Made by a program: the position numbers and the translations under genes
Part shown: piece after piece, positions 42,186 to 50,973 of the stretch
Numbering within the stretch: the first letter of the stretch is position 1
Layout of the letters: each line of letters begins with the position of its first letter
NCBI RefSeq assembly: GCF_002210165.1
Contig: NZ_AQQP01000013.1
Span: 98,233-162,232, forward strand
DNA: 64,000 nt
Reading direction: 5' to 3'
DNA from: Phaeobacter sp. 22II1-1F12B
Lineage (GTDB): Bacteria > Pseudomonadota > Alphaproteobacteria > Rhodobacterales > Rhodobacteraceae
Notes under the pieces: model-generated
The model's database searches: none
The model's input: only the letters and a program-made list of their open reading frames with translations
What the model was told of the DNA's origin: nothing

Positions 42186-43112
42186 TTACAGCCTGTCGGT
42201 CAGTTCGGGCACGGCGTCGAACAGGTCGGCAACCAGACCGTAATCGGCAACCTGGAAGATCGGGGCTTCTTCGTCCTTGTTGATCGCGACGATGATCTTG
42301 CTGTCCTTCATGCCGGCCAGGTGTTGGATCGCACCCGAGATGCCAACGGCGATATACAGGTCAGGCGCGACCACCTTGCCGGTCTGGCCAACCTGCCAGT
42401 CGTTCGGTGCAAAGCCCGAGTCGACGGCGGCGCGGGATGCGCCAACGGCGGCGCCCAGCTTGTCGGCCAGTTTCTCGATCAGGGCAAAGTTCTCTTCGGA
42501 GCCGACGCCGCGCCCACCGGACACGACCACACCGGCCGAGGTCAGTTCGGGACGATCCGATGCGGCGACCTTGTCTTCGACCCATTCCGACAGGCCGGGG
42601 TTGTCCCCGGCACCGATGCTTTCGACCGAGGCAGACCCGCCTTCGCCAGCGGCATCAAAGGTCGAGGTGCGGAAGGTGATGACCTTTTTCGCATCCGACG
42701 ATTTGACGGTTTGAATCGCGTTCCCGGCATAGATCGGGCGCTCGAACGTTTTGCCATCGACAACGCCGGACACGTCCGACAGGACCATCACGTCCAGCAG
42801 CGCGGCAACGCGCGGCATGACGTTCTTGGCGTCCGTGGTGGCCGGGGCGACGATATGTTCATAATCACCGGCCAGCGATGCGATCAGCGCGGCGGTCGGT
42901 TCGGCCAGGCGGTGACCCAGCGATGCGTCTTCGGCGACCAGAACCTTGGCCACACCGTCGATCTTGGCGGCGGCGTCGCCTGCGGCAGCAGCAGAGGCGC
43001 CCGCGCACAGAACGGTCACATCGCCCAGGGCCTTGGCCGCGGTCACGGCCTTGGCGGTTGCGTCGATTGCCAGTTCACCATCGGTGACTTCTGCGAGAAG
43101 AAGAACAGCCAT
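42186..43112 (-). CDS. etfA: Electron transfer flavoprotein alpha subunit
   Basis: 308 aa. The C-terminal FAD domain is unmistakable: [59 protein letters not shown] and [18 protein letters not shown]. The start and the etfB stop overlap in TAATG. It carries electrons from the ACADs of the cluster to ETF-ubiquinone oxidoreductase, whose gene is not in this window. It is followed by a strong terminator. This may be the main ETF of the cell and not a pathway-specific copy; the window cannot decide. Confidence 0.97.
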   Translation of the reverse strand: MAVLLLAEVTDGELAIDATAKAVTAAKALGDVTVLCAGASAAAAGDAAAKIDGVAKVLVAEDASLGHRLAEPTAALIASLAGDYEHIVAPATTDAKNVMPRVAALLDVMVLSDVSGVVDGKTFERPIYAGNAIQTVKSSDAKKVITFRTSTFDAAGEGGSASVESIGAGDNPGLSEWVEDKVAASDRPELTSAGVVVSGGRGVGSEENFALIEKLADKLGAAVGASRAAVDSGFAPNDWQVGQTGKVVAPDLYIAVGISGAIQHLAGMKDSKIIVAINKDEEAPIFQVADYGLVADLFDAVPELTDRL

Positions 43113-43870
43113 TATACAGCCCCCGCTTCTTTGAGTTTTGCGACCAGCTCGTCCACCGAGCCGACCATGATACCGGCCGCGCGTGCCACGGGCTCGGAGG
43201 TTTTGACGATTTCCAGACGCGGCGTGACATCAACGCCGTAATCATCGGCGGTTTTCTCATCCAGCGGCTTTTTCTTGGCCTTCATAATGTTGGGCAGCGA
43301 CGCATAGCGCGGCTCGTTCAGGCGCAGGTCCACGGTGACGATCGCGGGCATCTTGACCTTGATGGTCTGCAGGCCGCCGTCAACTTCCCGGGTCACGACG
43401 GCACTGTCACCGTCGATGTCCAGTTCCGAGGCAAAGGTACCCTGCGACCAGCCCAGCAGGGCTGACAGCATCTGGCCGGTGGCATTCATGTCGTTGTCGA
43501 TCGCCTGCTTGCCGCAGAGAATCAGACCAGGCTGTTCCTCTTCCACGACCTTGGCAAGGATTTTGGCCACTGCCAGCGGCTCGATATCATGGTGCACGTC
43601 ATCCGCTGCAACGACCAGAATGGCGCGGTCGGCACCCATGGCCAGTGCGGTGCGCAGGGTTTCCTGCGCCTGTTTGACGCCGATGGATACCGCGACCACC
43701 TCTTCGGCCTTGCCGGCCTCTTTCAGGCGTATCGCCTCTTCGACGGCGATTTCGTCGAAAGGGTTCATCGACATCTTAACGTTGGCCAGATCGACACCGC
43801 TTCCGTCCGCTTTGACACGAACCTTCACGTTGTAGTCGATCACGCGTTTCACAGGCACGAGTACCTTCAT
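43112..43870 (-). CDS. etfB: Electron transfer flavoprotein beta subunit
   Basis: 252 aa, starting [52 protein letters not shown] and [17 protein letters not shown] are the diagnostic EtfB segments, with AMP bound near the second. The C-terminal [18 protein letters not shown] is the recognition loop region that meets the dehydrogenases. It lies 42 bp after a crotonase gene, so transcription may come through from the two crotonase genes. Confidence 0.97.
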   Translation of the reverse strand: MKVLVPVKRVIDYNVKVRVKADGSGVDLANVKMSMNPFDEIAVEEAIRLKEAGKAEEVVAVSIGVKQAQETLRTALAMGADRAILVVAADDVHHDIEPLAVAKILAKVVEEEQPGLILCGKQAIDNDMNATGQMLSALLGWSQGTFASELDIDGDSAVVTREVDGGLQTIKVKMPAIVTVDLRLNEPRYASLPNIMKAKKKPLDEKTADDYGVDVTPRLEIVKTSEPVARAAGIMVGSVDELVAKLKEAGAV

Positions 43871-43912
43871 TGGCGTGGTCTCCTTGAGTTTTGCGATAAG
43901 GTTTCAACCGAG

Positions 43913-44695
43913 CTAACGGTCTTTGAATTCTGGAGTTCTTTTTTCCGAAAACGCTTTCATGGCCTCAGGAAAGTCATGCGCGCACAGCAAAACGCTTTGG
44001 GCATCGCGCTCGATATCCAGCGCCTCGAGATAGCTGCACTCGGCTGCGGCGCGCATCACACGCTTGGCGGTCTGAACGCCAAACATCGGGTGCGTTGCAA
44101 TCTCGCGGGCAATTTCCAGCGCCCGTACCTCGACCTGGTTGGCCGGCACGCATTCTTCGACAACGCGCAGGTCCCTGGCGGTGCGCCCGTCGATTTCACG
44201 GCCCGTGAGCACAAGCATCCGGGCAACGCCCGCACCGGCGCGCTGCTGAAGCAGCCAGCTTGATCCCGTGTCGGGACAACCGCCGACGCGTGCAAATACT
44301 TCGCACAGCCGGGCATCTTCGGCGGCAACGACAATGTCCGCCGACAAGGCCAGGCTGAGGCCCGCGCCAAAAGCCACGCCGCATACCGCGGAAATCAGAG
44401 GTTTGCGAAACAGATAGGCCGCGCGTCCGCCATCGTGAACCAGGTCCACCATTTCCGACGTCGCCCGCGCGCCTTTGGCGATCTCGGACTGAAACCCGAC
44501 AAGATCGCCGCCGCTGCTGAAATGATTGCCACCGGTCATAACAACGACACGGATCGTAGCGTCCCGTTCGGCTTCGCGCAGAAGCGCCACCAGTTCTTCG
44601 ACGAACCCGATGCTGTAAGGGTTGCGTTTTGTCGGCTGAAGAAAACGCAGGATTCCGACAGGGCCTTCCCTGTCCAGGCGAATAAGCTCAGTCAT
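43913..44695 (-). CDS. Crotonase-family protein, PaaG/isomerase-like
   Basis: 260 aa. PTKRNPYSIGFVEEL (N-terminal), FSSGGDLVGFQSEI (oxyanion hole 1) and CGVAFGAGLSLALSAD (oxyanion hole 2). Hydratase Glu residues are missing (Ser in SLALSAD; Phe in CEVFAR); GGCPDTGSSW carries Asp142 as in PaaG-like isomerases, and it is the third protein of the window with that pattern. It is between another crotonase gene (11 bp) and etfB (42 bp) in one minus-strand unit. Confidence 0.85.
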   Translation of the reverse strand: MTELIRLDREGPVGILRFLQPTKRNPYSIGFVEELVALLREAERDATIRVVVMTGGNHFSSGGDLVGFQSEIAKGARATSEMVDLVHDGGRAAYLFRKPLISAVCGVAFGAGLSLALSADIVVAAEDARLCEVFARVGGCPDTGSSWLLQQRAGAGVARMLVLTGREIDGRTARDLRVVEECVPANQVEVRALEIAREIATHPMFGVQTAKRVMRAAAECSYLEALDIERDAQSVLLCAHDFPEAMKAFSEKRTPEFKDR

Positions 44696-44706
44696 TCAAG
44701 TCTCCA

Positions 44707-45483
44707 TCAGGTCCCGGTCCAGACGGGTGCCCGCTTTTCAGCAAAGGCCTTTGGGCCTTCAATCGCGTCGTTGCTGGCGTAAACCACCTCGTGAAGGCGC
44801 TTGCCCTCTTTCAGGCCACCCGCACAGCCCAGGTCCATGGTCGCGCGAACGCCGCCTTTCGCGGCAACAACCGACAGCGGGGCCGCGCTGGCAATGCGTT
44901 TGGCAAGGTCAAATGCCCTTGCGCGGACAGCATCGGGAGTGTCTTCGATATAGTTGGTGAACCCGTATTCGTGCAGGCGCTCGATCGGCATCAAGTCGCC
45001 GGTCAGAACGATTTCCATAAGGATGGGCTGCGGTAGCATGGACAGTGCCGGCGATGCCCAGGGCGATCCACGACCGATCTTTACTTCGGTGATACCGACC
45101 TTGGTCCCCTTGAGACCGACCCGCAGATCGCAATTCAAGGTCAGCATCATGCCGCCCGCCATCAGCGACCCTGTCATCGCCGCGATGATCGGTTTCTTGC
45201 AGGCGCGCATGGTCTCGTGAAACGGGTCGCGCATCTTGGTCAGAATATCGACACCCTCGTCGCGTGCGATTTGTGTGGCTTCCTTCAGATCCAGTCCGGC
45301 GCTGAAAACGCCGCAATCGGCAGAAGTCAGAATGGCCACACGAACGCTGTCATCCGCCTCGATCTTCTCCCAAGCGTCGGTCAGCCCGTTCGTCGCCGCC
45401 ACGGAAAGCGCGTTTTTACGTTCTGGCCGGTTGATACAGACGGTCGCAATTCCGTCTTCGATCTTCACGTCAATGGGGCTCAT
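44707..45483 (-). CDS. Enoyl-CoA hydratase/isomerase-family protein
   Basis: 258 aa from the ATG at 45483 with AGCAGG upstream; the longer frame crosses the terminator at 45525-45556 and is rejected. INRPERKNALSVAATNG, FSAGLDLKEATQ and SLMAGGMMLTLNCD give the crotonase fold. VGITEVKIGRGSPW keeps Glu133 at the second hydratase Glu position, while the first (near MLTLNCD) is Thr or Leu. Hydratase, isomerase or hydrolase activity all remain possible. It leads the unit with the next crotonase and etfBA. A lone TCTAAC half-site lies 28 bp upstream (45511-45516). Confidence 0.87.
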   Translation of the reverse strand: MSPIDVKIEDGIATVCINRPERKNALSVAATNGLTDAWEKIEADDSVRVAILTSADCGVFSAGLDLKEATQIARDEGVDILTKMRDPFHETMRACKKPIIAAMTGSLMAGGMMLTLNCDLRVGLKGTKVGITEVKIGRGSPWASPALSMLPQPILMEIVLTGDLMPIERLHEYGFTNYIEDTPDAVRARAFDLAKRIASAAPLSVVAAKGGVRATMDLGCAGGLKEGKRLHEVVYASNDAIEGPKAFAEKRAPVWTGT

Positions 45484-45524
45484 GATACCTGCTTCGCTTT
45501 CTCGGGACAATCTAACTGCGGAAA

Positions 45525-45556
45525 GCTTCCCCGCGACATGTCTGCCGCGGGGAAGC
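45525..45556 (-). terminator. Hairpin between binding-protein gene and crotonase gene
   Basis: Perfect 11-bp stem GCTTCCCCGCG / CGCGGGGAAGC with a 10-nt loop, 7 bp after the binding-protein stop; minus-strand reading gives TTTCCGC after the stem. It likely separates the ABC transporter unit from the crotonase-etf unit. Confidence 0.75.
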
Positions 45557-45562
45557 TCTGTC

Positions 45563-46813
45563 TTATTCGACGGTGAACGTCGCGGAGCTGTGCTTGATGA
45601 CATCCCAAACAACGTCAAGATAGTCGGCGCTCCAGTCGGTCAGCGGAACCCAGGTTTCGCCATTCCACTGCTCGACCCGGGTCTTGCCGCCACCACCGTG
45701 GTCTTTGTCGGTCAGTGTAACCGGGGCCATGATGCCGTTTCCATCGAAGTTCTCGATCGATTCATAGGCATTCTTCATGCTTTCCGGTGTGATCGGCCAA
45801 CCGTTTTCAGTAATTGCGATCCGCGCGGCTTCGAAACCGGCCGAGTAGATCGCCATGCCCGTGTTGTAGTACACGTCGCGCACCAGGCTCTCGGGACCGC
45901 TGCCCTTGCCATTGGCATAGTAGGTGTCCAGCATCGTCTTGACGATCGGAACTTCCTGGCCACCGGCCACGTTGGTCCCGCGCAGGATGCCTTTCGCCTC
46001 TTGTGCGCCGATATTGGCGATATCGACTTCGTTCAGCCAGTTCACCGACAGATAGCGGTCGATCGGGAAACGGTTGCGGCGCATTTCCTTCGAGGCGACC
46101 ACATGCCCGCCCGCCAGCAGCCAGCTGATCACGTAGTCAGGCTTGTCGCGGCGGATTTTGCTCCATGCGCCGGCCTGATCCGACCCGGGAAGCGGTACGG
46201 GATACAGCTCCAACTCGAACCCTTCCTTTTCGGAAAGCGTTTTCAGGATCTCGATCGGTTCCTGGCCAAAGGGGTAATCCAGATAGATGAACCCGATCTT
46301 CGCCTTGCTCAAGTCACCGCCCATCTGACCCTTGATGAAGGCAACGTCATTTGCCGCCTGCTGCCAGTACGTCGGACCGACCGGGAAAACCCATTCGAAC
46401 ACTTCGCCGTCCACCGCGTCTCCGCGGCCAACAAAAGACTGCATCAACAAGTTCCCGTCCTTCATCGCACGCGGCAGAACCGCGTTCGTGACCGGCGTGG
46501 ACAGAAAATTGAATAGGAACACACCTTCGCGCTTGAGCTGCTCATAGCATTCCACACCACGCTGGGGTTCGTTGCCATGATCGCGAATGATGATTTCAAC
46601 CGGATGACCTTCGATACCGCCATTTTCGTTGGTGTACATCGCCAGATCCTGGGCGGCCTGAGCCACCTGCGGCGAAATGAAAGTGTAGGATTTGCTAAGG
46701 TCGAAGCAGAGTCCGAAGCGGATCGGCTCCTTGTCCTGCGCTGCGGCCACAGTCGCGCTTGCTGCCAGCGCGGCAGTCAGTGCCACCGCCCTTATGTGCT
46801 GTTTGACTTTCAT
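45563..46813 (-). CDS. ABC transporter substrate-binding protein (Liv/amide type), copy A
   Basis: 416 aa, with a signal peptide of MKVKQHIRAVALTAALAASA cut near VAAAQ. Mature RFGLCFDLSKSYTFISPQVA starts a type I periplasmic-binding fold of the Liv/urea/amide superfamily; IRDHGNEPQRGVECYEQLKR and GPTYWQQAANDVAFIK line the cleft. It is roughly four-fifths identical by eye to the product of the next gene (46916-48154) through PFGQEPIEIL and FELELYPVPLPGSDQAG, so the two arose by tandem duplication. A GGTTT tandem repeat lies just ahead of its ribosome-binding site. It should deliver a carboxylic acid to the LivHM pore. Confidence 0.92.
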   Translation of the reverse strand: MKVKQHIRAVALTAALAASATVAAAQDKEPIRFGLCFDLSKSYTFISPQVAQAAQDLAMYTNENGGIEGHPVEIIIRDHGNEPQRGVECYEQLKREGVFLFNFLSTPVTNAVLPRAMKDGNLLMQSFVGRGDAVDGEVFEWVFPVGPTYWQQAANDVAFIKGQMGGDLSKAKIGFIYLDYPFGQEPIEILKTLSEKEGFELELYPVPLPGSDQAGAWSKIRRDKPDYVISWLLAGGHVVASKEMRRNRFPIDRYLSVNWLNEVDIANIGAQEAKGILRGTNVAGGQEVPIVKTMLDTYYANGKGSGPESLVRDVYYNTGMAIYSAGFEAARIAITENGWPITPESMKNAYESIENFDGNGIMAPVTLTDKDHGGGGKTRVEQWNGETWVPLTDWSADYLDVVWDVIKHSSATFTVE

Positions 46814-46830
46814 GTTCTCTCACTCCCGTT

Positions 46831-46845
46831 GGTTTGGTTTGGTTT
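46831..46845. repeat. GGTTT x3 tandem repeat in the 5' leader of copy A
   Basis: Three head-to-tail GGTTT units (CCAAA on the coding strand), flanked by TT and GGGG, 18-32 bp before the ATG at 46813 and just upstream of its SD (GGGAG). Copy number changes would alter leader length, not the reading frame. Confidence 0.6.
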
Positions 46846-46915
46846 GGGGCTGTGATACCGCTTTGCAAACGCCGCTGCCGCCCCGCGTAGCGTCGCCCTT
46901 CCTGCTACCAGTCTT

Positions 46916-48154
46916 TCACTGCTCGTATTTTGAGGAACTTTTTTTCACCACGTCCCACACGACGTCCGTGTACTCAGAGATCCAGTCGGTTTGCGGCACC
47001 CAAGTCTCCCCGTCCCACATCTCGATCCGGGTCTTGCCACCGCCGCCATGATCTTCGGCCGTCACCGTAATGGGGGCCATCAGCCCGTTCGCGTCGAATC
47101 CCTCAAGCGACTCCAGTCCGGCCTTGTAGGATGTCGGAGTGATCGGCAGCCCCTCGGCTTCCGCCGCCTTGCGCGCGGCTTCGAACATGATCGAATACAT
47201 GGCCAGCCCGGTGTTGTAGAAAACGTCCTGCGTCTTCTCGATCGGGCCGGATCCCTCGCCCTTGTCATAAAGCTCGGCCATGATTTCCTGATACAGGGCA
47301 ATATCCTGACCGCCCACGACATTGGTCCCGCGCTTGATACCTTTGGCGGCCTCTTTACCGATGTTGGCGATATCGACTTCGTTCAGCCAGTTGACCGAGA
47401 TGTATTTGTCCATCGGAATGCGATTGCGCTGCATCTCTTTCGAGGCAACCACATGGGCACCGCCCAGCATCCAGACAATCACATGATCTGGGTTGTCCCG
47501 GCGCACCTTGGACCACACACCGGCCTGGTCGCTGCCAGGCAGTGGCACGGGGTACAGTTCAAGCTCGAAACCCTCTTTCTCGGACAGGGTTTCCAGGATC
47601 TCGATCGGCTCCTGCCCGAAGGGATAATCGAAATACACAAACCCGACCTTCACATCTGACAGATCGCCGTCATGCAATTGCTTGATGTAGGCGACATCGT
47701 TGGCGGCCTGTCCCCAATAGGTCGGCCCGATCGGATAGACCCAATCGAAGACGGTGCCATCAACGGCATCGCCGCGCCCGACAAGCGACTGCATCAGGAT
47801 ACGCCCGTCTTCCATGGCCCGCGGCAGGATAGCCAGAGACACCGGAGTGGACAGGGTATCGAAAACAAAGACGCCCTCGCGGCTGAGTTTCGAGTAGCAC
47901 TCGATTCCGCGCTGCGGTTCGTTCCCGTGGTCACGCACGATGACTTCGACCGGTTCCCCACCGATGCCGCCCTTCATGTTGATGAGCTTGGCAAGGTCCA
48001 TCGCGGCCTGCGAAACCTGCGGCGTGGCAAAGGTATAGGCCTTGCTGAGATCGTAGCAGATGCCGATCTTGAATGGCTCGGCCAGCGCCTGGGTGCCGAA
48101 CAGCGCCCCGCCAACCATTGAAAATACAGCCAGCGCTTTGGTAAGTTTCTTCAT
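46916..48154 (-). CDS. ABC transporter substrate-binding protein (Liv/amide type), copy B
   Basis: 412 aa with signal peptide MKKLTKALAVFSMVGGALFG, cut near ALAEP. KIGICYDLSKAYTFATPQVS, DHGNEPQRGIECYSKLSREG and VNWLNEVDIANIGKEAAKGI match copy A closely. Differences gather in the C-terminal half (for example DIALYQEIMAELYDKGEG against EVPIVKTMLDTYYANGKG), which could tune ligand choice. It lies 33 bp after livF and so is first after the membrane and ATPase genes. Two receptors for one permease could widen the ligand range. Confidence 0.92.
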   Translation of the reverse strand: MKKLTKALAVFSMVGGALFGTQALAEPFKIGICYDLSKAYTFATPQVSQAAMDLAKLINMKGGIGGEPVEVIVRDHGNEPQRGIECYSKLSREGVFVFDTLSTPVSLAILPRAMEDGRILMQSLVGRGDAVDGTVFDWVYPIGPTYWGQAANDVAYIKQLHDGDLSDVKVGFVYFDYPFGQEPIEILETLSEKEGFELELYPVPLPGSDQAGVWSKVRRDNPDHVIVWMLGGAHVVASKEMQRNRIPMDKYISVNWLNEVDIANIGKEAAKGIKRGTNVVGGQDIALYQEIMAELYDKGEGSGPIEKTQDVFYNTGLAMYSIMFEAARKAAEAEGLPITPTSYKAGLESLEGFDANGLMAPITVTAEDHGGGGKTRIEMWDGETWVPQTDWISEYTDVVWDVVKKSSSKYEQ

Positions 48155-48187
48155 TTTTTCCTCCCTGAACAGTTTTCGAATAGTACG

Positions 48188-49003
48188 TTAGCTCAGCCAA
48201 CGTTTGCGTCGGCTGTAGTGCTTGACGTTGTGAAAATCGGTCTCTCCGCCGCCTAGATAGAACTCCTGAATGTCGGAGTTGGATTTGAGCGCCTCGGCCG
48301 TGCCGTGCATAACGACGCGGCCGTTTTCGATAAGATACCCTTGCGAAACGATCTCCAGAGCTGCCAGGGCGTTCTGTTCCACCAGCAGGACGGACAGCCC
48401 CTCATCCTTATTGATCTTTTGCAGGATGCCGAAGATTTCCTCGACCAGGAACGGAGCAAGCCCGAGACTTGGTTCATCAAGCATCAAAAGCTTCGGCTGG
48501 GTCACGAGGGCCCGCCCAATGGCAAGCATCTGTTGCTCACCACCCGACAAATAGCCTGCTTGCGAATTTTTGCGTTCGGCAAGCCGTGGAAAATAGGCGT
48601 AAATCTTGTCCTTTTCCGCATTCAGCGTCGATCGGGACATTCCGCGCGGCGCGGCGGCGGTCAGGTTCTCGTCGGGGGTCAGATGTTCAAAGACCCGCCG
48701 CCCTTCGATGACATGACAGATGCCCATCTCGACGCGTTTTTGCGCGAGCGCTTCGGTAATGTCCGTTCCTTGGAACGTTATCTCACCTCGGCTGATGCGT
48801 CCGCGCTCGGCTTTCAAAAGACCGCTGATCGCTTTCAACGTGGTGCTTTTTCCCGCTCCGTTCGACCCCAAAAGCGCGATCATCTCGCCTTTTGGAACCT
48901 GGACCGATACACCTTTGATCGCCAGCATTACATTGTCGTACAGCACCTCGACACTGTTCATGGACAGAATGTTCTGGGCTTCAACTTTTTCTTGCATCGG
49001 CAT
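48188..49003 (-). CDS. livF: Liv-type ABC transporter ATPase LivF
   Basis: 271 aa. Walker A GSNGAGKST at 46-54, signature LSGGEQQ at 152-158 and Walker B with LDEPSLGLAP at 175. The insertion GISCHVIEGRRVFEHLT-like region, here GICHVIEGRRVFEHLT, is the LivF hallmark. The N-terminus before MNSVEVLYDN (15 residues) is optional. It powers uptake with LivG. The unusual C-terminal tail VKHYSRRKRWLS is basic. Confidence 0.94.
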   Translation of the reverse strand: MPMQEKVEAQNILSMNSVEVLYDNVMLAIKGVSVQVPKGEMIALLGSNGAGKSTTLKAISGLLKAERGRISRGEITFQGTDITEALAQKRVEMGICHVIEGRRVFEHLTPDENLTAAAPRGMSRSTLNAEKDKIYAYFPRLAERKNSQAGYLSGGEQQMLAIGRALVTQPKLLMLDEPSLGLAPFLVEEIFGILQKINKDEGLSVLLVEQNALAALEIVSQGYLIENGRVVMHGTAEALKSNSDIQEFYLGGGETDFHNVKHYSRRKRWLS

Positions 49004-49008
49004 TTCCC

Positions 49009-50082
49009 TTATTTCTTGAACTGATCGAAGGGCCAGACCATCAGGTAGTCTCTGATGTTGCCGTAGAGTTTTCCCAAACCAAGCGGTTCGATCAGAAGGA
49101 TAATGACGATCAGCGCGCCATAGACCGCGTTGGGGATGTGGGCGAGCGTTTCAACGTTGATCTGCATGCCAAGCCCGTCACTCAGCGTGACGACGAGACC
49201 GTTCACGATACCCGGAACAAGAAGGATCAGGGCAACACCGAAATAGGAACCGATAATGCTGCCAAGGCCGCCAACAATCACCATCGCAAGAACCTGGATC
49301 GAAACGGCAACCGAGAATTGCTCGGGTGCGGCGAGAAAGAAAAAGGTGGCAACAAGCAACGCACCGCTGACGCCTGCGATGAACGAAGAAGTCGCGAATG
49401 CGAGGATTTTGTAGTAGAAACTGTTCACACCCAGGATCGCGGCGGCAAAGTCTTTTTCCCGGACAGCGACCAAGGCGCGACCGAGTCCAGTACGCTTGAG
49501 ATTAAGCATGAAGATCGTCACCAACACACACCAGCCGAAGGCGACATAGTAGAAGCCAGTATCAGTGGTAATCTCTTGCCCCAACAACGCCAGCGTCGGC
49601 GACTGGAGCGATGCGTGTGAGCCCCCCGAGATCGCCGGCGAGTGGGTCAGAACCCAGTCCATCACGAACTGCATCGCAAGAGTGGTAAGGGCGAGATAGA
49701 GGCCCTTGACCCGCAAAGCGGCAAAAGCGAACAGGCTGCCGATCACGGATGACGTCAACCCGCCAATGATCAGGGCGAATTCCCACGGCACCCCGAAACG
49801 CGCGGCATGGATAGACGAATACGCTCCGACGGCCATGACCGCAGCATAGCCCAAGTGCAGTTGGCCGGCCCAACCTGTCACCAGGTTCAGCCCCAAAGCG
49901 GCGGCCGTCCAGATCAGCCAGGGAAGCATGTAGCTGTTCAGATAAAGCGACGGGATGATGAATGGCGCGGCAAGGCCGATCAGAAAGATGAAAGCTGTCA
50001 GATTTCTGTCGGCAGGCACCTTGAAGATACGGCTGTCCGAAACGTAGTCGGCGTGATGGACGCCGGAAAGTCTGTAAAACAT
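49009..50082 (-). CDS. livM: Liv-type ABC permease LivM
   Basis: 357 aa, about 10 membrane segments. LNLVTGWAGQLHLGYAAVMA is the LivM fingerprint (NLxxGxxGQxSxGH-like), and GLGRALVAVREKDFAAAILG is the conserved cytoplasmic loop that contacts the ATPases. A 30-residue hydrophilic N-terminus (FYRLSGVHHADYVSDSRIFK) precedes the first segment. It starts 3 bp after livH and ends 5 bp before livF. Confidence 0.94.
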   Translation of the reverse strand: MFYRLSGVHHADYVSDSRIFKVPADRNLTAFIFLIGLAAPFIIPSLYLNSYMLPWLIWTAAALGLNLVTGWAGQLHLGYAAVMAVGAYSSIHAARFGVPWEFALIIGGLTSSVIGSLFAFAALRVKGLYLALTTLAMQFVMDWVLTHSPAISGGSHASLQSPTLALLGQEITTDTGFYYVAFGWCVLVTIFMLNLKRTGLGRALVAVREKDFAAAILGVNSFYYKILAFATSSFIAGVSGALLVATFFFLAAPEQFSVAVSIQVLAMVIVGGLGSIIGSYFGVALILLVPGIVNGLVVTLSDGLGMQINVETLAHIPNAVYGALIVIILLIEPLGLGKLYGNIRDYLMVWPFDQFKK

Positions 50083-50085
50083 GCC

Positions 50086-50973
50086 TTACACCCTTTCGAT
50101 GTCGTGACGACCGAACAGCCCGTGCGGACGGATCATGACGGTAAGAATGAGCACGGCAGCGACGATAAGCTCACGGCTTCCGCCTCCGACAAGCGGATCG
50201 AGGAAATCAGCGCCAACGTTTTCGACGACGCCCAGGATGATGCCTGCGATCACGGCGCCAAGGATACTGTCGAGACCACCGAGAACGGCAACCGTCAGAC
50301 CTTTGAGAAGCAACAGCGACAGCGCCTGATCGACACCCTGAATCTCACCCCAGATGACGCCAGCGGCGACGGCAACAACGGATGCCAATGCCCAGGATAA
50401 CCCAACGCCGCGCTCAACCGAGATACCTACCGACCACGAAGCCATGTAATCATCCGCGATCGCCCGCAACTTGATCCCGGTCCGGGTTTGGAAGAACAGC
50501 ATGAAGCCGACAAACAAGGCAAGCGCGACACCGGCACCGACCAGATGGATGCGGCTGATGAAGATGTCGCCCAGGAACAGCGGATCATAGCTGACGCCCA
50601 GTTCCATCGAACGCGACGTTCCGCCCCAGATGGCAAGTGTCGTACCCCGCAGGAATATGTCGAGGCCAAGTGTCAGCATCAGGATCATGACGACCGGGCG
50701 ACCCGCGAGACGACGCAGGGCAACACGCTCGATGCCGAACCCAAGGCCGAACATGACAACCGCAGCCAGAGGAATGGCCAGCCACAAGGGCAAACCCACA
50801 TCGCGCGCCAGCGCCAGGACCACATAGGCACCCACCATGGTCAGCCCGCCCTGCGCCAGATTGGGCACCGAGGACGCTTTGTAAATCAGCACGAGGCCGA
50901 TGGCGAAAAGCGAATATAACAGACCCGTCAAGGCTCCGTTGATCGCAAGCTCTGATAGAAAGACCCAGTCCAT
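50086..50973 (-). CDS. livH: Liv-type ABC permease LivH
   Basis: 295 aa. LAINGALTGLLYSLFAIGLV and SVPNLAQGGLTMVGAYVVLA are LivH fingerprints; RAIADDYMASWSVGISVERG is the ATPase-contact loop, close to the usual RAxxxNxxxAxxxGI motif but with Asp-Asp-Tyr and Ser-Trp-Ser where most LivH proteins have Asn and Ala. Its start touches the stop of the acyl-CoA synthetase gene, so transporter and synthetase are coupled. Confidence 0.94.
   Translation of the reverse strand: MDWVFLSELAINGALTGLLYSLFAIGLVLIYKASSVPNLAQGGLTMVGAYVVLALARDVGLPLWLAIPLAAVVMFGLGFGIERVALRRLAGRPVVMILMLTLGLDIFLRGTTLAIWGGTSRSMELGVSYDPLFLGDIFISRIHLVGAGVALALFVGFMLFFQTRTGIKLRAIADDYMASWSVGISVERGVGLSWALASVVAVAAGVIWGEIQGVDQALSLLLLKGLTVAVLGGLDSILGAVIAGIILGVVENVGADFLDPLVGGGSRELIVAAVLILTVMIRPHGLFGRHDIERV

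Noticed and set aside
45511..45516. TCTAAC as a sixth TetR-type operator
   Set aside because: Half-site only; no GTTAGA-like partner at the 4-bp spacing.
45236..46516. 426-codon plus-strand open frame
   Set aside because: Antisense to a crotonase and a binding protein with a real signal peptide; it crosses the terminator at 45525-45556.
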